Assembly: GCA_021803885.1 (NCBI GenBank)
Contig: JAJZKY010000251.1
Span: forward strand, 1-6,803
DNA from: Planctomycetota bacterium
GTDB lineage: Bacteria > Planctomycetota > Phycisphaerae > WQYP01 > JAJZKY01
Reading direction: 5' to 3'
DNA length: 6,803 nucleotides
The translations under genes were made by a program, and so were the position numbers. Shown in pieces: positions 1 to 5,449 of this stretch (position 1 is its first letter; each line of letters begins with the position of its first letter). The notes under the pieces are model-generated. The model was not told the DNA's origin and did no database searches. It saw only the letters and a program-made list of their open reading frames with translations.

Positions 1-157
1 GCACCAAAAATTCAATGCGGCGTTCAATACCGATGCTTATGGTAACAGGAGACCGATTGGGCAGCGAAACCCCCAATGATCGGCTCTGGCGGAGTGCACA
101 GGGCGTTTTGCCTGAGAGAATCACGTGGCGATGCGGACGAACGGCCTCTGATCAGTA
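1..157. other. Unassigned edge region, possible 3' tail of a neighbouring gene
   Basis: No gene can be named here. A plus-strand frame is open from base 2 and stops with TGA at 77-79; its last residues read FNTDAYGNRRPIGQRNPQ, which has ordinary protein composition and could be the end of a gene converging on the hydrolase. A minus-strand frame from about 130 to base 1 and another plus-strand frame are also open, so coding strand cannot be settled from this length. A strong hairpin sits at 53-83, overlapping the possible stop codon. Confidence 0.25.
53..83. repeat. Inverted repeat / hairpin near the hydrolase 3' side
   Basis: CCGATTGGG (53-61) pairs with CCCAAT (72-77) plus CGG (81-83), with a three-base GAT bulge and a 10-base loop. 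No T-run follows on either strand, so it is not a canonical intrinsic terminator. It could still act as a 3' end-protecting or Rho-assisted structure between converging units, or lie within the tail of a coding region. Confidence 0.4.
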
Positions 158-2203
158 TTATTTGCCGCTTGCCACCTTGTATTGAAGATAGAGGAATCCC
201 GGTGCCGTCGGGATGGTAAAATTTACTTTTCCTGAGGCCGGAACATGAACGGTGCGTTCTGTGCGGGTGAGCAGATTGGTGATGGTCAGTGTCCGGCGGG
301 CCACGAAATCCAAGGCCACTTTATGGTGCTCATGGTGATTGTTCACCTGCCGAAAAAGTGTGATAAAGCCGGTGTCGGTACGAAAATTCTGGTTTTGAAA
401 TCCCGACCATGTGGCATTGTCGGGCAGTTTGCCGATGGGGAAAACATACCCGGCATACATAGCCGATCGATGAGCCTTGTAGACGGCGATCAATTTTCGA
501 ATTTTTTGGCGTGTGGCCGGGGTAAAAAGATGCGTCGGCGTGAAGAAGATCGGTGATCCCATGATGGTTTGCATAAAGCAATAGCTATTGGTGTAGCGCC
601 ATGCGTCGGATAGAGTGCGACTGACCAAATCCACATCCGACGTGGGGATTTGAAATTCATTGAGATTGACATACTTGGCCACCTGCCAGGCATCGCGCAA
701 TACCAGATACGGAACATAGATGACATTTTGGGGTTGCTGGGTCTGCCGATTTTCCAGAAAGATATTGCCATATTGGCGTCCAAAATAATATCCGATCCGG
801 GGCGACTTTTCGGTGATATCCCAGTTGATGCTTACGCGATGGTGGCTGAGAAGAATCAGGCGGCGGGCACGAGCTGTTACCCGCGCAACGTCGCGCATAC
901 GCGGAAAAACACCCAAATCAATTTTGAAGTATCTGAATCCACCGTGATCGTAGTTCCATGCCATGTCCTTATACGGGCAGGCCGTCGAGCACCATAATCC
1001 AAGCCTGACTCCCTCCCTGGCCGCACGGGCGCGGATGGTTTTCCAGCCATCGGGGTATACCGGCCGCCATGACGGTCGGCGGTTGTAGCGTTTTCGTTCC
1101 CAGCCGCCATCAATCTCGAGTGCATCGATGCCGAGATTCGCCTGACTTTTGATTTCCTTGAGCACATTATTGAGGCGAGCGCCGCGAGCCACTTCGTCGC
1201 CCCAGGTATTGGTCATGATGTAGATATCCTGCCGGGGATGAATGGGGAAGCGCGTCCGGTCGAAGCGTTTAAGTGCGTGCTGCATCGCCAACCCATTACC
1301 GTGGTAGACGATGACCCAACTCGCCCAACAGTCGTGATAGGTCGAATGGTGCACATCGTGGAGAAACCAGCCGGTGCCGGTATTTGCCAGGCCGTGCCGA
1401 TTCCATTGAAACCATCCCGTATTTGCGCCCAGATGGGGAGTATTAACACATTTGTGCGATTCCTTGACCATGATCAGGCCGTTGCCATGATGATCGCTTA
1501 TGTCCGCCACACTGGCCCACATGACTTTACCATGCGCAGCGGCCGACGTATTCCGTTGCGTACGGAGAATGGGTGTACCGGGTTTATCGCGACGTTGGGT
1601 GTCGGCGTAGTAGCCGATCCATGTGACGATCTTTCCCGCAAGATTGACGGGCACGCGATCCACCACACCGGGCGATACGTAGTTGTCGCGTGTATCCATC
1701 GGGTGGTCGGCTGCCAATACGGTGGTGTGCAGGCGTCGCACCTGCACCTGCGTGCGTAAACCGGATACACCGGGAAAAGCCCAGATCACATAGCGCAGGG
1801 CGATATTATTCCGGGGATAGACGATAACGGCCTGCACGGTGAGATGGGCGGAAGTAAATCGCTGATCGTTGCCTTCATGCGCCCGGAGAGAAATCAGTTT
1901 GCCGCCGCCGGTCAATGACGGAAAGGCCCAGTCGGCGGAGGCATCGGGTGTTGCGTGATTCCATTGATGATGGTGGCGCAGATTTGTGATACATGTGGTC
2001 AGAAAACCGCGTCCGGTCCAGCGCCACCGGCGCTCGATTCGACCCGTGGTCACGATCAGATCGTTTCCGCTGACCCAGGCACGGGCGGATTTAAATGAAA
2101 CGTCGAGATGCGGCAGTGCGGCCCAAAGCGGTCCGGTGAGCAGCAGCACCGCAACTGTTGCCACCAGTTTGGTCATACTCCGAGTGATCCTTATGGCCAC
2201 CAT
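158..2203 (-). CDS. Secreted clan GH-D-like glycoside hydrolase (alpha-galactosidase-like)
   Basis: Probably an exported glycosidase acting on plant, algal or host polysaccharide. The ATG at 2203 gives 681 residues and has GAGGA eight bases upstream; a TTG directly before it (2206) and an ATG at 2176 are alternatives. The N-terminus is a signal peptide: basic start (R, R, K), hydrophobic stretch LVATVAVLLLTG, and a PLWA-A cleavage-like end near residue 28. A beta-rich N-terminal domain (about 30-320) precedes a barrel that opens with MTNTWGD (about 330-336). LGIDALEIDGGWE (about 357-369) resembles the I-D-D-G-W strand of GH36/GH27. YFKID (about 425-429) matches the K-x-D nucleophile strand of clan GH-D, making Asp429 the candidate nucleophile. 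The acid/base residue is not obvious; Asp462 in INWDITEK is one candidate. A beta-type C-terminal domain (about 590-681) is typical of these enzymes. The second Asp of I-D-D-G-W is Gly here, so galactose specificity is uncertain. Fold assignment is fairly secure, substrate is not. Confidence 0.7.
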   Translation of the reverse strand: MVAIRITRSMTKLVATVAVLLLTGPLWAALPHLDVSFKSARAWVSGNDLIVTTGRIERRWRWTGRGFLTTCITNLRHHHQWNHATPDASADWAFPSLTGGGKLISLRAHEGNDQRFTSAHLTVQAVIVYPRNNIALRYVIWAFPGVSGLRTQVQVRRLHTTVLAADHPMDTRDNYVSPGVVDRVPVNLAGKIVTWIGYYADTQRRDKPGTPILRTQRNTSAAAHGKVMWASVADISDHHGNGLIMVKESHKCVNTPHLGANTGWFQWNRHGLANTGTGWFLHDVHHSTYHDCWASWVIVYHGNGLAMQHALKRFDRTRFPIHPRQDIYIMTNTWGDEVARGARLNNVLKEIKSQANLGIDALEIDGGWERKRYNRRPSWRPVYPDGWKTIRARAAREGVRLGLWCSTACPYKDMAWNYDHGGFRYFKIDLGVFPRMRDVARVTARARRLILLSHHRVSINWDITEKSPRIGYYFGRQYGNIFLENRQTQQPQNVIYVPYLVLRDAWQVAKYVNLNEFQIPTSDVDLVSRTLSDAWRYTNSYCFMQTIMGSPIFFTPTHLFTPATRQKIRKLIAVYKAHRSAMYAGYVFPIGKLPDNATWSGFQNQNFRTDTGFITLFRQVNNHHEHHKVALDFVARRTLTITNLLTRTERTVHVPASGKVNFTIPTAPGFLYLQYKVASGK

Positions 2204-2234
2204 CAAGATAATCCTCGTATTGCCGGAGCCGCTA

Positions 2235-2274
2235 CCGTATGGGTAATCGGCACGCCTTTTTACGGATCATACGG
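2235..2274. repeat. Inverted repeat CCGTATG/CATACGG before the hydrolase
   Basis: CCGTATG (2235-2241) and CATACGG (2268-2274) are perfect 7-base complements separated by 26 bases. The repeat ends about 30 bases upstream of the hydrolase start on the minus strand, so it would lie in the 5' leader or promoter. It could be a two-site operator or an mRNA stem. No regulator gene is present to link it to. Confidence 0.35.
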
Positions 2275-2363
2275 CCACGGACGAATTTCAGGCCATTATT
2301 CAGCCGTTGCCATCCTATGTTTCATCAGGTGCCATCGGAATGGATCCTGATTGCACATCCTCC

Positions 2364-2389
2364 AGATGCTGAAAAAACGCGGAGCATCT
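2364..2389. repeat. Inverted repeat AGATGCT/AGCATCT
   Basis: Two perfect 7-base arms (2364-2370 and 2383-2389) flank a 12-base loop. On the minus strand the loop contains six consecutive T, but no T-run follows the second arm, so it is not an intrinsic terminator. It lies between the terminator at 2425-2459 and the hydrolase and could be an operator or leader stem. Confidence 0.3.
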
Positions 2390-2424
2390 AATCGCCGCTC
2401 ACGCAATGTAATGCTTGGGCGAGG

Positions 2425-2459
2425 AAAAAAAAAGGAACTGTCGGCAAACCGACAGCTCC
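2425..2459 (-). terminator. Strong Rho-independent terminator, minus strand
   Basis: On the minus strand GGAGCTGTCGG (2459-2449) pairs with CCGACAGTTCC (2444-2434) through 11 pairs, one of them G-T, around a TTTG loop, and is followed at once by nine T (2433-2425). On the plus strand the hairpin is followed by CCCGGCGG, so it works only leftward. No minus-strand protein gene ends just upstream of it, and tatD is on the other strand. It therefore points to a non-coding transcript from 2460 and beyond, or to attenuation of the hydrolase 220 bases downstream. Confidence 0.9.
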
Positions 2460-2590
2460 CGGCGGAAGAGAGGTGTGATGGACTAAGCTAAGGCATGCAG
2501 CGCCGAGTGCGCCTGCCGTCAGGCCGCTCCGGGCATTTTCTGATCTTCGCGATCAGGCTTTGCACACGGCGCGGGTCTGACGGAGTAAAG
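2425..2590 (-). ncRNA. Putative structured small RNA with three-way junction
   Basis: Inferred from folding by eye, with no family match. Read on the minus strand, GCGCCGTGTGC (2572-2562) pairs with GCACTCGGCGC (2510-2500) as an 11-position helix with one T-T mismatch. Inside it are a hairpin CTGATC/GATCAG (2556-2540) with loop GCGAA, and a hairpin GCCTG/CAGGC (2524-2511) with loop ACGG that abuts the closing helix and could stack on it. The linker between them is AAAATGCCCGGAGCG. A pyrimidine-rich, apparently single-stranded stretch (about 2499-2460) leads into the terminator. The 5' end is not determined and no clear promoter is visible. It lacks the signature sequences of SRP RNA and tmRNA. 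Alternatives are a riboswitch-like leader for the hydrolase or chance structure. Confidence 0.42.
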
Positions 2591-2610
2591 ATTAACCGAC
2601 CGCAACTATC

Positions 2611-2644
2611 GTTTGATGAGCAAACCGCTAATGTTTGGATAAAC
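2611..2644. promoter_or_regulatory. Tandem palindromes, possible operator before tatD
   Basis: GTTTG-ATGAG-CAAAC (2611-2625) is followed seven bases later by GTTT-GGAT-AAAC (2633-2644). The same half-site appears four times in alternating orientation, as for a dimeric regulator binding two adjacent sites. It is about 70-100 bases upstream of tatD and also upstream of the putative minus-strand RNA, so it could control either. It overlaps the weak tatD promoter-like elements. Confidence 0.3.
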
Positions 2645-2714
2645 CGCCGGGCAGTGTGTGCCGCAGAGAATCCGGCCAGATGCGGGGTAGAGCCGCTTTC
2701 GGTAAGATGCCTGT

Positions 2715-3491
2715 ATGCTTATTGATACGCATTGCCACCTGACCTACCCCGGATTGATCGAGCAGGCGCAAGCCGTTGTGGCCCGCGCTGCGGATGCCGG
2801 TGTCACCCGCATGATCACCATCGGTACGGATGCTGGCGATCATCCGAAGGTGTTGCAGCAGCTTCGACGGTTTGCGGGTGTTTTTGGCGCCTTGGGGGTG
2901 CATCCGCATCACGCTCACGAGGTGTCGGCAGACTTTATCGTCAGGATGCGGGAACATGCCACACAGGAATCCAAAATCCTGGCGGTGGGAGAGTGCGGCC
3001 TCGATTATCACCATGCGTCCGCACCTCGTGACGTGCAGGCGGGCGTATTTGAAGCGCAGCTGGCTTTGGCTGCGGAATTGAATCTTCCGGTGATTCTCCA
3101 TGTGCGTGATGCCCATGACGATGCATCGGCCATTGTTCGTAACCACCGGCCCAGGGATTTTGTCGTGCACTGCTTCACTGGCAGCGTGGCGGAGGTCAGG
3201 ACGTGGCTTGATCTCGGGGCGTATATCGGATTTACCGGCATTGTTACCTACAAAAATGCCGCCCACGTGGCCGATGCGTGCCGAGCGGTTCCGGACGACC
3301 GCCTGCTGGTGGAAACCGTCGCTCCCTATTTATCGCCAGTACCAAGGCGAAGTATTAAAATTAACGAGCCGGCGTTCGTCGTTCACACGGCGGAGCATAT
3401 CGCCGTGCTACGCGGGGTAACGCCAGCGCAGGTCGCAGACATAACAACCGCCAATGCCGGTCGGCTTTTCGGGCGGAAATTAACGGATTAA
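2715..3491 (+). CDS. TatD-family metal-dependent hydrolase with altered metal site
   Basis: TatD/YcfH-family proteins are cytoplasmic TIM-barrel metal hydrolases, several of which act as DNases. The 258-residue length is normal for the family. Visible motifs in order: DTHCHL with His6 and His8, GVHPHHA (61-67), VGECGLDYHH with Glu93, VILHVRDAHDD with His129, and VVHCFTGS with His152. The family motif E-T-D-(A/S)-P-Y-L reads ETVAPYL here: the metal-ligand Asp is Val202 (GTC at 3318-3320). The adjoining P-H-R-G-K-x-N-x-P loop is also changed, reading PRRSIKINEP, with one extra residue and Arg for His. The rest of the frame is intact, so this is not an obvious pseudogene, but activity may be lost or changed. 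The start at 2715 directly precedes the conserved LIDTHCHL; upstream there is only a weak GGTAAG as ribosome site. It converges on the lipid A operon, with four bases between stops. Confidence 0.93.
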   Translation: MLIDTHCHLTYPGLIEQAQAVVARAADAGVTRMITIGTDAGDHPKVLQQLRRFAGVFGALGVHPHHAHEVSADFIVRMREHATQESKILAVGECGLDYHHASAPRDVQAGVFEAQLALAAELNLPVILHVRDAHDDASAIVRNHRPRDFVVHCFTGSVAEVRTWLDLGAYIGFTGIVTYKNAAHVADACRAVPDDRLLVETVAPYLSPVPRRSIKINEPAFVVHTAEHIAVLRGVTPAQVADITTANAGRLFGRKLTD

Positions 3492-3495
3492 ATCT

Positions 3496-4557
3496 TTATG
3501 GCGATGGCGGTGCTGCGCCGAGCGCCGATTGAGATTGCCAGGCATGTTCGGCGATGGATTCGGTAATCTTTTCCGCAATATCCACAGCCCGCAGACCGTC
3601 AGCGCCCGATACCTCAGGCATGGAACGAGTCTGTACGGCGTGTAAGAATGATTCAAGCTCCACCTGCAGCGGTTCGCGATCTTCAATGGTGAGCGGTTCG
3701 TAGTTGACCAGTTCGGTGTAGTCGAGGTCGGCCAGTTCGGCAACTTCGCCGCTGCGGATTTTGGCTTTCAGATGATCGAGCTGATCCTGATTGGCGGTGC
3801 GCCGAATGACCACGCCTGCCTTTTTGTGATAATCGGCCGATACATACATATCCCGGCTGAAGAGCCGCATTTTACGCTCGGTCTTGGTTGCCAGGCGCGA
3901 TGCAGTGAGGTTCGCGACGCATCCGTTGGTGAAGACCAGCCGGGCATTGGCGATATCTTCGAAATCAGAAATCACCGATACACCCACAGCGGCCACGGAT
4001 TTCACCGGAGCGCCCACAAAATGGCTGACAATATCGATATCGTGAATCATCATGTCGAGCACCACGCCGATATCAATGCTGCGAAAGGTCATGGGGCTGA
4101 CACGCTGAACCTCAATGAAATGCGGCTCAAGCCTGTACCGGCTCAGCGCCCTCACCACCGGATTGAATCGCTCGGAATGTCCCACCTGTAAGATGCGGCC
4201 GCAGCGGTGCGCGTGTTCGATAATCGCGTGACAATCCGCAGCCGTCGGCGCGAGTGGTTTTTCAATCAGGGTATCAATGCCGGCGTCAAAAAGTTCGGCG
4301 GCGATGGCCCGGTGGTGGACGGTGGGGGCTGCGATTGACGCGGCCATGGGGCGGATTCCGGCACTGAGCATCGAACTGACATCGGCAAAATCACGGCACC
4401 GATGGGTGGCGGCGAGCTCCGCACGGCGTTTCTCGTCACTGTCCACCACGGCAACCAGCCGGCACCCCGGCATGACCGAATAGATGCGTGCGTGATGGCG
4501 GCCCATTCGTCCTGCACCGATGACGGCTACATCCACGGGCGCGGATTCATTCACCAT
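3496..4557 (-). CDS. Gfo/Idh/MocA-family NAD(P)-dependent oxidoreductase, lpxA-coupled
   Basis: A sugar or sugar-nucleotide dehydrogenase of 353 residues. The N-terminal Rossmann domain has VIGAGRMGRHH (12-22) with the G-x-G-x-x-G nucleotide loop; EKPLA (99-103) carries the conserved Lys100 of the family. The C-terminal alpha/beta domain carries GHSERFNPVV (126-135), SPMTFRSIDIGVVLDMMIHD (154-173) with His172, and a long C-terminal helix region. The ATG at 4557 is chosen because the Rossmann strand begins right after it and AAGGA lies 10 bases upstream; an open frame continues up to 4713 but only shadows lpxA. Its first 11 bases overlap the lpxA 3' end, suggesting translational coupling and a role in lipid A or envelope sugar synthesis. 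In some bacteria a protein of this family next to lpxA (GnnA) oxidises the 3-OH of UDP-GlcNAc before GnnB transaminates it. That role is possible here but unproven, as no gnnB is seen. Confidence 0.88.
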   Translation of the reverse strand: MVNESAPVDVAVIGAGRMGRHHARIYSVMPGCRLVAVVDSDEKRRAELAATHRCRDFADVSSMLSAGIRPMAASIAAPTVHHRAIAAELFDAGIDTLIEKPLAPTAADCHAIIEHAHRCGRILQVGHSERFNPVVRALSRYRLEPHFIEVQRVSPMTFRSIDIGVVLDMMIHDIDIVSHFVGAPVKSVAAVGVSVISDFEDIANARLVFTNGCVANLTASRLATKTERKMRLFSRDMYVSADYHKKAGVVIRRTANQDQLDHLKAKIRSGEVAELADLDYTELVNYEPLTIEDREPLQVELESFLHAVQTRSMPEVSGADGLRAVDIAEKITESIAEHAWQSQSALGAAPPSP

Positions 4558-5431
4558 CGGCCGGATTTCCTTCTCGCGATGTTTGGCCATCACCATTCGG
4601 GGGTGTTTTCGGGCTTCGGACGGATTCCAGATATCGGCCGGATTTCCCCAGTGCCGATCGTTCAATGAAATCCACCAGTTCCAGCACCTCGGGTTGGTGG
4701 GGATATTTCTCACGCACCTGACGGATTCCCACCGTTGCGGGAATGTCCTGGCAGTAGATTATGCGATAGGCATCTTTGAGCGCCTGCATGACGGTGGGCG
4801 AAAATCCCCGCCGCTTAAGACCGACGCGATTGATTCCGCGCACCGCCGGAGGTGCTCCACCGTACATGGTGTACGGGGGCACATCGTGGACAATGGCCAG
4901 CACCCCGCCGATGAACGCGTGCCGCCCGACGGATACAAAATGCGTCAACGCCGATGCACCGGAAACAATCACCCAATCCTGCAGGTGGCAGTGGCCCGCC
5001 AGCAGAACGTTATTGGCCAGAATGCAGTGATGATCAATGATGCAGTCGTGGGCAACATGAGCGCCGGCCATGAAGAGATTCCGTGAGCCGATGCGTGTGA
5101 CGCCTCCTCCATCTTCCGTACCGACATGGGCCGAGGAATATTCGCGGAACGTGTTATGATCGCCGATTTCCAGGCGGCATCGGCCGCCGCGGTATTTGAG
5201 GTCCTGCGGAATACTTCCGATGGTGCAGAAGGGGAAGAATTTGTTTCCCGCCCCGGCGGTCGTATCCCCATCAATACAGGCATGATGGCTCACCACGCAT
5301 CCCGGGCCGAGCTTCACGTTGGCTCCGATCCAGGCATAGGCGCCCACCGTTACATCCGGGGCAAGCTGAGCTCCGGATTCAATAACCGCAGTGGGATGAA
5401 TGCGATGCGTATCGGCAGGTTCAGACATCAT
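4547..5431 (-). CDS. lpxA: Acyl-[ACP]-UDP-N-acetylglucosamine O-acyltransferase LpxA
   Basis: Transfers a 3-hydroxyacyl chain from ACP to the 3 position of UDP-GlcNAc (or to the 3-amine of its diamino analogue), the first step of lipid A synthesis, in the cytoplasm. The 294-residue protein shows the left-handed beta-helix hexapeptide pattern from residue 11 (IHPTAVI) to about 190. IGSIPQDLKY (71-80) and MAGAHVAHDC (121-130) are LpxA signatures; His128 matches the catalytic His125 of E. coli, His125 matches His122, and AGH ends at His147 (E. coli His144). DVPPYTMYGG and GLKRRGFSP (204-212) are also typical. A tail of about 30 polar residues (265-294) extends past the usual end near 262. Two adjacent ATG codons (5431, 5428) are possible starts; GAGAAG is 1 and 4 bases upstream respectively, so the second may be used. 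An 18-base gap separates it from lpxC-fabZ. Confidence 0.96.
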   Translation of the reverse strand: MMSEPADTHRIHPTAVIESGAQLAPDVTVGAYAWIGANVKLGPGCVVSHHACIDGDTTAGAGNKFFPFCTIGSIPQDLKYRGGRCRLEIGDHNTFREYSSAHVGTEDGGGVTRIGSRNLFMAGAHVAHDCIIDHHCILANNVLLAGHCHLQDWVIVSGASALTHFVSVGRHAFIGGVLAIVHDVPPYTMYGGAPPAVRGINRVGLKRRGFSPTVMQALKDAYRIIYCQDIPATVGIRQVREKYPHQPEVLELVDFIERSALGKSGRYLESVRSPKTPPNGDGQTSREGNPADGE

Positions 5432-5449
5432 ACTTCTCGATTAACCGGA

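Larger units (their letters stand above)
2207..2714. other. 508-base intergenic region with RNA-like and operator-like structure
   Basis: No convincing protein gene lies between the divergent hydrolase and tatD. From left to right it holds a CCGTATG inverted repeat (2235-2274), an AGATGCT inverted repeat (2364-2389), a minus-strand intrinsic terminator (2425-2459), a three-helix foldable element (2500-2583), and two tandem palindromes (2611-2644). The minus-strand frame from about 2720 to 2486 is open but has no ATG, and its only usual start (a GTG) would give 24 residues. A weak sigma70-like pair for tatD is TTGATG (2613-2618) and GATAAA (2638-2643), but its 19-base spacer is long. I see no good promoter for the hydrolase. 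Confidence 0.6.

Noticed and set aside
100..160. Complete glycine riboswitch on the minus strand
   Set aside because: Only the CTCTCAGGCAAAA string matches. The GGAGAG arm and the central CCGAAGG-type core are not found in the preceding 100 bases.
90..180. TPP riboswitch on the plus strand (GGAGTGC then CCTGAGAG)
   Set aside because: The conserved second half, including the CCTGAT and GCGTAGGGA strings, is missing, and the 3' part runs into the antisense of the hydrolase gene.
2296..2358. 20-codon minus-strand ORF with GGAGG directly before its ATG
   Set aside because: There is no spacer between the GGAGG and the ATG, so the site would not position a ribosome properly; chance is more likely. 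A leader-peptide role cannot be fully excluded.
2425..2459. The same hairpin as a plus-strand terminator
   Set aside because: On the plus strand the A-run precedes the stem and a GC-rich stretch follows it, so it cannot release a rightward transcript by the intrinsic mechanism.
2425..2583. SRP RNA or tmRNA as identity of the structured element
   Set aside because: The SRP apical core (GGAAGG...AGCAG) and a tmRNA tag-coding frame are both absent.
2486..2720. Minus-strand frame open for about 78 codons ahead of the terminator
   Set aside because: It has no ATG or TTG, and its only GTG would leave 24 residues. Arg/Cys-rich composition does not look like a protein. It remains the main coding alternative to the RNA call.
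2495..2725. Plus-strand open frame of 76 residues before tatD
   Set aside because: No recognisable motif, no ribosome site, overlaps the tatD start out of frame, and runs through the highly self-complementary segment, which better explains the sequence.
2628..3266. Long minus-strand open frame (212 residues) opposite tatD
   Set aside because: It is a shadow of tatD: the plus-strand protein has clear family motifs along its length, while this frame gives no recognisable domain. It also ends well before the terminator at 2459.
4558..4713. Longer N-terminus for the oxidoreductase
   Set aside because: The added 52 residues are rich in Trp, Asn, Arg and Pro, lie entirely inside lpxA, and the Rossmann motif needs a start near 4557.
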